DNA of 64,000 nt from Algoriphagus aestuarii (lineage in GTDB: Bacteria > Bacteroidota > Bacteroidia > Cytophagales > Cyclobacteriaceae). This document shows, in pieces, positions 28,319 through 37,854 of this stretch (position 1 is its first letter; the number at the start of each line of letters is the position of its first letter). The stretch is taken from contig JAFIDK010000002.1 in the NCBI GenBank assembly GCA_017051695.1, forward strand, positions 124,001-188,000, read 5' to 3'. Under the pieces are notes generated by a model. It saw only the letters and a list, made by a program, of their open reading frames with translations, searched no databases and was not told the DNA's origin. The translations under genes and the position numbers were made by a program.

Positions 28319-31300
28319 ATGATGAAAAAACTATTACCACTTTGGCTAGTATTTCTGGTGGGAGTCGTTCATGCACAGGTCACAGTCAGAGGGACTGTGA
28401 ATTCCTCAGGTGATGGAATGACCTTGCCAGGAGTGACGGTGCTTGTTAAAGGTACCACCACTGGTGTAGCGACGGATGGAGATGGGAAATATTCCATCTC
28501 AGTTCCCAATGAAAATTCAATTTTGGTATTCAGCTTTATCGGTTTCAAATCCCAGGAAATCACTGTTGGAAATCAATCTACTATCGATGTGATTTTAGAG
28601 GAAGATATTTCTTCCTTAGAGGAATTTGTCGTAGTCGGTTACGGTACTATGAAAAAACGGGACATGTCAAGTGCACAGGTTTCGGTAACTTCAGAGGACA
28701 TTGAAAGAACTGTAAACACCACCGTGGAGCAGGCACTACAAGGCCGTGCTGCAGGGGTATATGTCACCCAAAATACCGGAGCACCGGGAGGGGGTATTTC
28801 AGTGAATATCCGTGGGGTCAACTCAATCAGTGGCACCAACCAACCACTTTATGTGATTGACGGAGTACAGATTCAGCCTTCGGCAGTATCTTATGGTAAC
28901 ACTTCATCCACGAATCCTTTGGCTGGCTTGAACCCTAGTGACATAGAATCAATGGAAGTGCTTCAGGGACCTTCCGCAACTGCAATTTATGGCTCCAGAG
29001 GTACAAACGGGGTAATTATGATCACTACCAAGCGTGGAAAAGAAGGTGAGACCAAAATCACATATAATTACCTCTATACCCTTCAGGATAAACCAGAAAG
29101 TCTGGATGTAATGAATCTGCAGCAGTATGCTGAAATGACAAAGGACATCCGTGAAATCACAGGTGGAGATCCTCCAGCAGCATTTTTGGATCCGACCCTA
29201 TTAGGAGAAGGTACCGATTGGCAAGATGCCCTTTTCAAAACTGCCCCATTGAACAAGCATAACATCACGCTATCAGGTGGTAATGAAAAAACCAAATTTT
29301 ACATTTCAGGTGAATATTTTAGTCAAGAAGGTGTAGCGATCGGGTCTTCATTTGATCGATACTCTGTAAGAACCAATATCGATAACCAGACTAGAAAATG
29401 GTTGAAGCTTGGTTTGAATTTGCAGCTTTTTCATACCGATGAGCAGCTAGCAACAGGAAGTTCCGATATCATTAATAATGCGATCCAAATGGCACCAAAT
29501 GTTCCTGTGACCAATCCAGACGGATCTTGGGGGGGGGCGGATCCTGTCAATGGATCAAGTTTGCAGTTTACTCCAGCCAACCCGATTGCTTTGGCTAATC
29601 TCTTGGATAGAAATTACAAAAGAAGAGGTGCTCAAGGGGGCTTTAATGTGGAAGTGGATATTTTGAAAGGCCTGAAATTCCGCACCATGGTGAATACCAA
29701 TATCAATTACAATAATGGTAAATTCTTCACACCTACTTATACTCTGGGCGTAGTCACCAATGATACAAACTCTTTAAATCAGGAAACCAGCAACAGTTTT
29801 TATTGGAACTGGAACCAGATGTTGACTTACAATGCAGTTTGGGATAAGCACGCATTGGATTTGATGGCTTCACACGAGGCTCAGGAGTCACAATATGAAT
29901 ATATGAATGCAGGTAGAGTGAATTTCCCTTCCAATGACCTTCCTCAATTAGGATTAGGTTCAGCACAAGGAGCTACCAACTCAGGCGGAGCAAATCACTG
30001 GGCAATGGAGTCTTATTTCGCAAGAGCCAATTATACTTTTGACGAAAAATACATCCTATTGGCAGCTTTCAGAGCAGATGGATCTGCAAACTTCGGTCCT
30101 GAAAACCGTTGGGGTTATTTCCCTTCAGTATCAGCGGCATGGAGAGTTTCCGAAGAGAATTTCTTGAGCAATGCGACTTGGATGGATGAATTGAAGTTGA
30201 GATTTGAAACTGGTCTTACCGGTAACCAAGGTGATGCAGGAGCGATTTTCGCACCGCTAAGTTCTCCTAGTGTTCCTACCCAGTGGGGTGGTGGATTTTT
30301 GGTTTCCAGATTTGGTAACCCAAATTTGAAATGGGAAGAGACTTCTACTGTGAACTTTGGTTTCAATTTGAACATGTTCAACAACAGAATTCAGTTGGAA
30401 GGAGATTTCTATTTAAAGAAAACCGACAACTTACTGTTACCTAACCCATTGCCATGGTATATGGGGACCTCAGGTGAAGGAAGTATCGGAACGCCTACTG
30501 TAAATATCGGAGCTTTGCAAAACAAAGGATATGGGATTACTATCAATACGATCAATATCGACAATAGAGCATCTGGATTCTCTTGGACTTCGAATTACAA
30601 CTTCTCAGGATTTAAAACTGAGGTGACCAAATTCTTCTCTGAGACCGCGTTTATCGACCGTACGGCTTGGTGGCTAAATAACTTTACTGCCAGAGCTATA
30701 CCTGGACAGGCTCCTTGGTTGTTTTATGGCTATCAGTATGATGGTTTGTTCCAATCAGTAGAGGAAGTTGAGTCAAGTGCTAGACCAGTGGATAACTCAG
30801 GAAACCCAATCGCTGTAGGTCCTAACGGTATTTATGTTGGTGATATCAAATACAAAGACATCAACGAAGATGGGGTAATTGATGAGAGAGACCAGACATT
30901 TATCGGTAACCCTTGGCCGAAATTCACTTTCGGTATGACTCAGCAGTTTGCTTACAAAGGATTCGCCCTAGACATCTTATTTACTGGAGCACTGGGTGTA
31001 GATATCTATAACTATAACAGATTCCTGAATATCAATCCTAACAATGTAAACCTAGGCAGAAACATGCTTTTGGAAACATATGATTATGCAAGAATCGAGA
31101 TGGACGGTGCTGGAAATCCTTTTATAGCCAATGCTGGAACAGATATCCCTAGAATCACGGGAACTGACCTAAACGGAAACGGAACGAGGATTTCAGACAA
31201 ATTTGTCGAGGATGGATCTTATGTGAGATTGAAGAACATCAACCTTTCTTATGTATTCCCAAGTGAAATTCTTGGAAAACAGAATGTGGTGAGAGGATTA

Positions 31301-31477
31301 AAACTGGCTTTTGGTGTTCAGAATGCTTTCACATTCACCAAATACAAAGGCTATGATCCGGAAGTAGGTGCATCTGTAGGAAACAACGTGTCAGCAGGTA
31401 ACCAATTGATTGGTGTTGACTATGGCAGATATCCTCAGACAAGAATGTACACATTCAGTTTAGGCGTAGACTTCTAA
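28319..31477 (+). CDS. SusC/RagA family TonB-linked outer-membrane transporter
   Basis: A 1052-residue SusC-type transporter that imports oligosaccharides with its SusD lid. It has a signal peptide (ending VVHAQ), a CarboxypepD_reg-like domain (VTVRGTVNSSGDGMTLPGVTV), the SusC signature VVVGYGTMKKRDMS, the plug (LQGRAAGVYVTQNTGAPGGG, IRGVNSISGTNQPLYVIDG) and a long barrel with a C-terminal aromatic strand. A run of nine G at 29529-29537 encodes WGGA and is a possible slippage site; the frame is intact here. The start is the first of two adjacent ATG codons. SusD follows 18 bases later. Confidence 0.96.
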   Translation: MMKKLLPLWLVFLVGVVHAQVTVRGTVNSSGDGMTLPGVTVLVKGTTTGVATDGDGKYSISVPNENSILVFSFIGFKSQEITVGNQSTIDVILEEDISSLEEFVVVGYGTMKKRDMSSAQVSVTSEDIERTVNTTVEQALQGRAAGVYVTQNTGAPGGGISVNIRGVNSISGTNQPLYVIDGVQIQPSAVSYGNTSSTNPLAGLNPSDIESMEVLQGPSATAIYGSRGTNGVIMITTKRGKEGETKITYNYLYTLQDKPESLDVMNLQQYAEMTKDIREITGGDPPAAFLDPTLLGEGTDWQDALFKTAPLNKHNITLSGGNEKTKFYISGEYFSQEGVAIGSSFDRYSVRTNIDNQTRKWLKLGLNLQLFHTDEQLATGSSDIINNAIQMAPNVPVTNPDGSWGGADPVNGSSLQFTPANPIALANLLDRNYKRRGAQGGFNVEVDILKGLKFRTMVNTNINYNNGKFFTPTYTLGVVTNDTNSLNQETSNSFYWNWNQMLTYNAVWDKHALDLMASHEAQESQYEYMNAGRVNFPSNDLPQLGLGSAQGATNSGGANHWAMESYFARANYTFDEKYILLAAFRADGSANFGPENRWGYFPSVSAAWRVSEENFLSNATWMDELKLRFETGLTGNQGDAGAIFAPLSSPSVPTQWGGGFLVSRFGNPNLKWEETSTVNFGFNLNMFNNRIQLEGDFYLKKTDNLLLPNPLPWYMGTSGEGSIGTPTVNIGALQNKGYGITINTINIDNRASGFSWTSNYNFSGFKTEVTKFFSETAFIDRTAWWLNNFTARAIPGQAPWLFYGYQYDGLFQSVEEVESSARPVDNSGNPIAVGPNGIYVGDIKYKDINEDGVIDERDQTFIGNPWPKFTFGMTQQFAYKGFALDILFTGALGVDIYNYNRFLNINPNNVNLGRNMLLETYDYARIEMDGAGNPFIANAGTDIPRITGTDLNGNGTRISDKFVEDGSYVRLKNINLSYVFPSEILGKQNVVRGLKLAFGVQNAFTFTKYKGYDPEVGASVGNNVSAGNQLIGVDYGRYPQTRMYTFSLGVDF

Positions 31478-31495
31478 TCCAAAAATCAAAGACAA

Positions 31496-33160
31496 ATGAA
31501 AACAAACACGAAATTCCAAAAATTAGTCCTTGGAGCTACTTTGCTTCTTGGAGGAATGGTGGGCTGTTCGGAGGATTTCTTGGATAGACCCCCATTGGAT
31601 GCGATTGTAGATGCCAATTTCTATCAGAATGATGATCAGATTTTAGCAGCATCCGCACCATTATATAATATCGTTTGGTTTGCTTACAATGATAAAGCAA
31701 GTCATGGTATCGGTGATGCCAGAGGTGGTGTTTTAACCTCCGGTTCTTACCAGCTAGAAAATGTTCGGTTCAATACCACAGGAGAAACAGCCGAAAACGG
31801 TGCTTCCTGGAGAGCTTTCTACAATGTAGTTGCTCAATCCAACTCATTGATCAATAACATCAATGCATTTGCAGGCGAAGAGGTAACAGAAAGAATCAAG
31901 AATTATGGTCTGTCTGAAGGTAGATTCATGAGAGGTTTGGCCTATTCTTATTTGGTGCAAAACTGGGGTCCAGTTCCGATTATTACCAATAATACGGCAT
32001 TGCTTCAGGATACTACCATTGCCAGAAATACCGAAGAATCTGTTTGGCAGTTTATCATTAAGGATTTCCGATTTGCAGCTGAGAATCTGACTGAATCTCC
32101 AGCTTTAAACGGAAGGTTGACTAAGTGGTCTGCAGAAGGTATGCTAGCAAAAATGTACCTGGTTCGTGCAGGTGTTGGTGGAAGCAGAAATCAGACTTAC
32201 CTGGATTCTGCAGCATATTATGCCAAGCGTGTGATTGATAATTCAGGAGCTGCATTGATGGAGAACTATGAAGATCTATTCAAAACTCAGAATAATAACA
32301 ATGTAGAGACTCTTGCAGCTTTACAATGGGTGTACAATGCAGGTCAAGCAGGTCAGTGGGGAGCTCAAAACTCTGTACAGGCATTCTTGGCTTTTGGTTC
32401 TGAAATCACCGGATTTGGTGATGGTTGGGGAGGCGATATCGGTGCTTCCAAATGGATGCTGGACCTTTATGATGACTTGGTATTTGATGAGCGAAGAAAA
32501 GGAACATTCATGTTTCCAGGAGACCATTATCCTTACATCACACAAGTTCCAGCTGGTGGATCTGCCCAGGAGCTCCGAGTTCCTGCCCGGAATACTGATG
32601 GAACCAGAGAATTTAATGGAAGAGCATGGGTGAAAAAGTATGTTGTGGGTCGTCCGGAAGATAATGACGGTAAAGTGGTTCAGCAAGGAACAGAAATCAA
32701 TACTTACATCCTTCGTCTGGCTGATGTTTATTTGACTTATGCTGAAGCGGTTTTGAATACTAATCCAGCCGAAGCATTAAAATATGTGAACTTGGTGAGA
32801 CAAAGAGCAGGTGTGAATGCTTTGACATCGGTGACTTGGGAAGACATTTTTGAGGAGCGAATCAAAGAATTTGCCATGGAAGGCCAGGCTTGGTATGAAT
32901 TCACCAAACTGCATTACTATGATCCGGCAAAGGCCTATGAAATCTTGTCTAATCAAGACAGAGGAACCTTCAGAATCTATGCTGATCAGATCCCTGATCC
33001 TACCTTGTGGGAAATTGAAATTCCAGCAGATGATACTTCGCCAAGATTTTTTGATGTGAGTGCATCAAACTTCTTGATTCCGATTCCTTCAGCAGAACTT
33101 TCCAGGGCTCCAAACCTCAGAAAGCCTCCTGTTCCTTATGATTTTTCTTCTGATAATTGA
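31496..33160 (+). CDS. RagB/SusD family nutrient-binding lipoprotein
   Basis: A 554-residue surface lipoprotein with lipobox GGMVGC (cysteine near residue 24) followed by SEDFLDRPPLDA, the typical SusD start. The TPR-like helical core includes RAFYNVVAQSNSLINNI, GLSEGRFMRGLAYSYLVQNWG and LADVYLTYAEAVL. The RagB C-terminal part has YVNLVRQRAGVNAL, FEERIKEFAMEGQAWYE and the LIPIPSAELSRAPNL ending. It caps the SusC barrel and captures glycan. The 18-base spacing on both sides places it in one transcript with susC and the SGBP gene. Confidence 0.96.
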   Translation: MKTNTKFQKLVLGATLLLGGMVGCSEDFLDRPPLDAIVDANFYQNDDQILAASAPLYNIVWFAYNDKASHGIGDARGGVLTSGSYQLENVRFNTTGETAENGASWRAFYNVVAQSNSLINNINAFAGEEVTERIKNYGLSEGRFMRGLAYSYLVQNWGPVPIITNNTALLQDTTIARNTEESVWQFIIKDFRFAAENLTESPALNGRLTKWSAEGMLAKMYLVRAGVGGSRNQTYLDSAAYYAKRVIDNSGAALMENYEDLFKTQNNNNVETLAALQWVYNAGQAGQWGAQNSVQAFLAFGSEITGFGDGWGGDIGASKWMLDLYDDLVFDERRKGTFMFPGDHYPYITQVPAGGSAQELRVPARNTDGTREFNGRAWVKKYVVGRPEDNDGKVVQQGTEINTYILRLADVYLTYAEAVLNTNPAEALKYVNLVRQRAGVNALTSVTWEDIFEERIKEFAMEGQAWYEFTKLHYYDPAKAYEILSNQDRGTFRIYADQIPDPTLWEIEIPADDTSPRFFDVSASNFLIPIPSAELSRAPNLRKPPVPYDFSSDN

Positions 33161-33178
33161 TTATAGAAGTTTATTCAA

Positions 33179-34459
33179 ATGAAAAACAACATGAAAATCA
33201 TATCTAATTTTAAAAATTCCTCTCATTCTCTTTGGGTTGCATCGGCTCTTTTATTGGTGCTGATTCTAGGAGCATGCAAGGAAGAAGATGAAATAAATGT
33301 AGGTCCACCGACTATAGAAAGAGTTCGGTCTACTGATCCAAGTACGGCAGATAGTTCTTTTACTTATACTACACTGGGAAGCACCATTGCCATTTTGGGT
33401 AAAAATTTATTGGGTACACAGCAAGTTTACCTGAATGATTATCCGCTTGGTGTCAATACGGCTTACGTGACCAATAGTACTGTGATCGTGACAGTAGGAG
33501 ACAGTGTCCCTACGGTGGCAACTGATCCCAATGTTCCAAATACTTTGAGATTGGTTAATAGAAGTGGGGAAGCAGTGATCGAATTCCAAACGCTTCCACC
33601 TGCACCACAGATTACCCAAGTGAAAAATCAGTATGTAAAGCCTGGAGATAACCTGACGCTATTTGGAAGGTATTTCTATTTCGTGGATACTGTGTATTTC
33701 CCAGGTGAAGATGTTTTTGTGACTTCAGGATTTACTTCCAATGCTGCAGGCAATACACTGACAGTAAAAGTGCCTGAAGGAATTGATTTCTCTGAAGGAT
33801 CTGCTGTCCGAGTAGTGACAAAATCAGGTGGCTCAGCTACCAATAGAAATACACAGATCTATGCAGATAAAGGCATGGTGGCAGACTTTGATACCAATGG
33901 TGCTCTGGAATGGCCTTGGAACTGGGGATGGGGAATCTCCGGCGAAATGATCAAACCTAGTCAACCGGGAATCAGCTCTTTGGAAGGAAGTTTTGCTGGT
34001 ATGAACCAAGCATTCCCTGCTAACTATGGCTGGAATAATGACAAGGTTATCAATTTGGCAAACTGGGGTGGCGTGCAGATTTTCCCTGAAGGTGAAGGAT
34101 ACGAACCAGCTACTCCTGCTGCTAATTTTGATATACGTTTTGAAGTGGCAATCAATACATCGGTTTCTATTGAGGGGCTGCAAATGCAGATCTGGTATCC
34201 GGATGCCAATGGAAATGAATTGAGCTACAATATTCCAATGAGTGATTTCATCAAAACAACTGATGGAAGCTGGTACACCTTGTCTGCGAATATGACCAGA
34301 CTGACAAACGGTTCTACCAGATTAAATACTTATGGTGATTTCCTTAAGGGAGATGGTTTTACGAAGCAACTGAGATTGGTTGTCATCAATACTACTTCGA
34401 ATGATATTCAAGCAGTGCTTGGTGTGGATAATGTACGGGTGGTTCGCGCTGTCCAATAA
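33179..34459 (+). CDS. Surface glycan-binding lipoprotein with IPT/TIG domains (SGBP-B type)
   Basis: A 426-residue lipoprotein with a signal ending in a lipobox before C (LILGAC, near residue 34). Two IPT/TIG immunoglobulin-like modules follow (about 45-125 and 128-215; PTIERVRS, GSTIAILGKNL, then PQITQVKNQYVKPGDNLTLFGRYF). The C-terminal half (about 225-426) is rich in Trp and Gly (EWPWNWGWGISG, NLANWGGVQIF) and ends GVDNVRVVRAV. It matches the xyloglucan-binding C-terminal domain layout of SGBP-B proteins. It would present polysaccharide to the SusCD complex on the cell surface. That domain resemblance is one reason to suggest xyloglucan or a related beta-glucan as ligand; it is an inference. 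Confidence 0.85.
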   Translation: MKNNMKIISNFKNSSHSLWVASALLLVLILGACKEEDEINVGPPTIERVRSTDPSTADSSFTYTTLGSTIAILGKNLLGTQQVYLNDYPLGVNTAYVTNSTVIVTVGDSVPTVATDPNVPNTLRLVNRSGEAVIEFQTLPPAPQITQVKNQYVKPGDNLTLFGRYFYFVDTVYFPGEDVFVTSGFTSNAAGNTLTVKVPEGIDFSEGSAVRVVTKSGGSATNRNTQIYADKGMVADFDTNGALEWPWNWGWGISGEMIKPSQPGISSLEGSFAGMNQAFPANYGWNNDKVINLANWGGVQIFPEGEGYEPATPAANFDIRFEVAINTSVSIEGLQMQIWYPDANGNELSYNIPMSDFIKTTDGSWYTLSANMTRLTNGSTRLNTYGDFLKGDGFTKQLRLVVINTTSNDIQAVLGVDNVRVVRAVQ

Positions 34460-34492
34460 AATTTTTATTAAATAAGCGGTTATTTGTACGGG

Positions 34493-34527
34493 TCTCCGGG
34501 GCGAAGCGTTTTGTCCCGGAGATTATT
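34493..34527 (+). terminator. Hairpin after the SGBP gene (terminator or processing stem)
   Basis: TCTCCGGG and CCCGGAGA form a perfect 8-bp stem around a 14-base loop, followed by ATTATTTATT rather than a clean T-run. It may partly terminate the susCD transcript or stabilise its upstream part. Confidence 0.6.
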
Positions 34528-34547
34528 TATTCAAAATTCCTACTGCC

Positions 34548-37500
34548 TTGAAATCACTACAATATCCTCTTATTTGTTTGCTGCTTTTCGGATTTAGTCT
34601 TTGCATTTCCTGCAGTTCTGATGTGAAGAAAGGAGAGGAAACACTTTTTGTTGAGGTTTTAGTAGATTCTTCCAGACTGGATTTCACCAACCAAATAAAT
34701 GAATCTACTTTGGCTAATATCTTGACTTACCAATATTTTTATAATGGAGGTGGAGTGGCAGTGGGTGATGTGAATAACGATGGGTTCGAAGACCTGTATT
34801 TTACTGCAAATCAGGGTTCAAATAAACTTTTTTTGAATCAGGGCAACCTGAAATTTAGAGATATTACTCTTGCAACAGGCACTGCCGGAAAGCAGAATTC
34901 CTGGACTACAGGGACAGCCATCGTGGATATCAATGCCGATGGACTCAAAGATATTTATGTCTGCTATTCAGGGGATTTGCCCGAAGCGCAGCGAAGAAAC
35001 CAACTGTTTGTAAATCAAGGTCTCGACAAACAGGGGATTCCTTTTTTTAAAGAAATGGCTGCTGAATATGGCCTGGACGATCCAGGATACAGCACTTCAG
35101 TTTATTTTTCTGATTTGGATCTGGATGGAGACTTGGATATGCTACTCCTTAATCACAATCCAAGTCTTTTCAATAACCTGAATATAAACGCTTTTGAATC
35201 CATGCTTTCTACAAGGGATTCGATGAGCAGTTCCAAGATTTATAAAAATGAAAATGGTCTTTTCCGGAATGCTACAAAAGAATCAGGATTATCTGAAACG
35301 GGTTTAAGTTATGGATTGGGAGCCTCCATCGCTGATTTTAATGGAGATGGCTTTCCTGATATTTATTTGGGAAATGATTATTCTGCTCCGGATTATTTAT
35401 ACATCAATCAAGGCGACGGAACATTTATAGATCAAATTCAGGAGGCAATAGGACACAGCAGTCTTTACACCATGGGGGTGGACGCCGCTGATATCAACAG
35501 GGATGGGAAATTGGACCTTATCACATTAGACATGCTTCCTGAGGACAATTCCCGGCAGAAATTGTTGTTTTCACCCGAAAATTACGAGCATTACAACCTT
35601 TTTCTAAAAGCAGGACTTCATCATCAATTGATGAGAAATATGCTCCAACTGAATCTGGGAGATGGTACTTTTTCTGAAATAGGTCAACTGGCAGGTGTGA
35701 GTGCGACTGACTGGAGTTGGGCTCCATTATTTGCGGATTTTGACAATGACGGATTCACGGATTTATTTGTCAGCAATGGCTTTTTAAAGGATTTTACCAA
35801 TCTGGATTTTATCAACTACAGAAATGAATACCTGCAAAACACCAAAGTTACTTCTGAGGGAATTCAACGTCTGATTGAAAAAATGCCTGCTACCAAAGTG
35901 GGAAATTATGGATTTCAAAATAGAAATGGAATCCAGTTTGAAAACCGATCTTCAGAATGGGGAATAGACAAACCCGGCAATTCCAATGGTGCAGTGTATG
36001 CAGATTTGGATTTAGATGGGGATTTGGATTTGATTCTGAATAACCTAAATGAAAGCTCTCAGATCTATAAAAACCTTTCTTCAGAGCTGGGAAAAGGAAA
36101 TTATATCCAAATCCGGCTTGAGGGTTTGGAAGGAAATGCAGATGGGATGGGAGCCAAAGTTTATGTGTATCAAAATGGCCAATTAAACTATCAGGAACAG
36201 CAGATTTATAAGGGGTATCAAGGCAATGTTACTTCGATCCTGCACTTTGGACTGGGTAAGGATCAGGTGGATTCAGTGCTGGTCCAGTGGAAAAACCGAA
36301 AAGAAAGTAAGCTCATCAATCCAGCTATCAATCAAGTCCATACTTTTTCTGAGTCCGAGGCAGAAAAACGTTTATGGGTAGAAAATCTGACCTTGATCAG
36401 ATTTACTGAAATAGGAAGTTATCCCTTGGAACCTCTTCCAAAAATCCCGAATGACTTCAAGCGTCAATCCCAATTGCTTTATGGACTTTCCCAGCAAAAG
36501 GGAAGCATACTGGAAGCAGATTTGAATGGAAATGGAGAAACCGAGCTGATAATTTCTGATGGGAAAAAGATTTATTCTGTTTCTAAAGAAGGGATCGATT
36601 TTGAGGATTCTCGATACGAGATCCATGAATTTGATTTCCCTAATATTACCTCTATCGCTGCTTTGGATGCTGATGGAGATTCCGATTTGGATCTTTTTAT
36701 TGGTAGAGGGGGGTATTTTGAGTTGGAAAATGGGGATAAGCTTCAAAGGAATTTACTGCTCATAAATGATGGCACTGGAGTATTTGCCGAGTCTTCAATA
36801 GATTTTGGCACTCACCCCACGGAGTTTGTATATGCTTGGGATGCCAATGACGATGGAATCAAAGATATTTTCGTGGGTTCAGGATATGTACCGGGCCGAT
36901 GGCCTGAGTCAGAATCCAGCCAGATTTGGATCAGTGATGGTAGGGGCTCCTTTTCTGTGAATTCTCTTGAAGGTATACAAAGAGTCAAAAAAGCTCAAAC
37001 CTATGATTTGGATCGAGATGGAAAAGATGAGCTGATAATTACATCTGAATATGATAGAATCCGCATCCTGAACTTCAATGGAGGTAAGGCAATAGATCGA
37101 TCTGAGGAATTTCTTCCTGGATCTCAATCTGGGCTATGGTCTTCTCTTTTGGTAAAGGATCTGGATGATGATGGGAATCCTGAATTGATTGCGGGAAACT
37201 GGGGGGTGAATTCTCGCCTTCAAACGGATGAAAAGACCCCTGTTCGTATTTATTATGAAGACTTTGATGGAAATGGTTCGATAGACCCATTGATGACTTT
37301 TTCTGTGATGGGGGAGGAATTTCCATTCTTTTCCAGAGATGAACTGGCTTCTCAACTTTATAAAAAGAAGGGCCTTTTTACTACTCATGAGGCATTTTCC
37401 AAAGCAAAGATTTCAGACATTCTAACAGAGAATGAATTGAAAAAAGCAAGAAAACTAGAAGCTCAAAATTTAAAAACCCAAATGTTCACATGGGAGAATG

Positions 37501-37820
37501 GGAAGTTCCAAGAAATAGAGTTGCCAGTATTGGTTCAGTCTTCACCTATTCAGGCCATAGCAGCCCTGAAAGCTGAAACAGGTTTTGAATTGATGCTTCT
37601 GGGTAATCAGGAAAATGCAAGACTTAAGCTTGGGCGTATTGATGCAAATCCTGGCTGGGTACTTCAAAAAAGTGAGTCCGGAAAATGGGCTATTTCAGAT
37701 GTTCGAAAGATGGGCTTGGGACTGAGAACTACTATCAGCGATGCTTGGTCACATGAGAATGTGGTTTGGATAGCTGTTCCAAATAAAGGAATCTCAAAAT
37801 ATGGGTTTTACTTTAATTAA
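34548..37820 (+). CDS. Large FG-GAP/VCBS repeat lipoprotein with ASPIC/UnbV domain
   Basis: A 1090-residue probable surface lipoprotein. No ATG fits upstream of the signal peptide; the frame starts at TTG 34548 (MKSLQYPLI), with lipobox CISC near residue 22. FG-GAP/VCBS calcium-loop repeats recur: GDVNNDGFEDLYF, VDINADGLKDIYV, SDLDLDGDLDMLLL, ADFNGDGFPDIYLG, ADINRDGKLDLITL, ADFDNDGFTDLFVS and ADLDLDGDLDLILN. An ASPIC/UnbV segment follows (about 525-610, NYIQIRLEGLEGNADGMGAKV), then a second propeller half with more DxDxDG loops. Such proteins (CRTAC1-like) are common in Bacteroidota glycan loci, probably as binding modules; no catalytic site is evident. It lies between the SGBP gene and the GH9 gene. 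Confidence 0.87.
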   Translation: MKSLQYPLICLLLFGFSLCISCSSDVKKGEETLFVEVLVDSSRLDFTNQINESTLANILTYQYFYNGGGVAVGDVNNDGFEDLYFTANQGSNKLFLNQGNLKFRDITLATGTAGKQNSWTTGTAIVDINADGLKDIYVCYSGDLPEAQRRNQLFVNQGLDKQGIPFFKEMAAEYGLDDPGYSTSVYFSDLDLDGDLDMLLLNHNPSLFNNLNINAFESMLSTRDSMSSSKIYKNENGLFRNATKESGLSETGLSYGLGASIADFNGDGFPDIYLGNDYSAPDYLYINQGDGTFIDQIQEAIGHSSLYTMGVDAADINRDGKLDLITLDMLPEDNSRQKLLFSPENYEHYNLFLKAGLHHQLMRNMLQLNLGDGTFSEIGQLAGVSATDWSWAPLFADFDNDGFTDLFVSNGFLKDFTNLDFINYRNEYLQNTKVTSEGIQRLIEKMPATKVGNYGFQNRNGIQFENRSSEWGIDKPGNSNGAVYADLDLDGDLDLILNNLNESSQIYKNLSSELGKGNYIQIRLEGLEGNADGMGAKVYVYQNGQLNYQEQQIYKGYQGNVTSILHFGLGKDQVDSVLVQWKNRKESKLINPAINQVHTFSESEAEKRLWVENLTLIRFTEIGSYPLEPLPKIPNDFKRQSQLLYGLSQQKGSILEADLNGNGETELIISDGKKIYSVSKEGIDFEDSRYEIHEFDFPNITSIAALDADGDSDLDLFIGRGGYFELENGDKLQRNLLLINDGTGVFAESSIDFGTHPTEFVYAWDANDDGIKDIFVGSGYVPGRWPESESSQIWISDGRGSFSVNSLEGIQRVKKAQTYDLDRDGKDELIITSEYDRIRILNFNGGKAIDRSEEFLPGSQSGLWSSLLVKDLDDDGNPELIAGNWGVNSRLQTDEKTPVRIYYEDFDGNGSIDPLMTFSVMGEEFPFFSRDELASQLYKKKGLFTTHEAFSKAKISDILTENELKKARKLEAQNLKTQMFTWENGKFQEIELPVLVQSSPIQAIAALKAETGFELMLLGNQENARLKLGRIDANPGWVLQKSESGKWAISDVRKMGLGLRTTISDAWSHENVVWIAVPNKGISKYGFYFN

Positions 37821-37854
37821 AAATGTTTAAAATACTGTATATCAAATAGTTGTA

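Noticed and set aside
35521-37388. Several minus-strand frames of 68 to 124 residues over the FG-GAP/UnbV gene
   Set aside because: They mirror the repetitive GAT/GGA-rich calcium-loop codons of the real gene and have no own signals.
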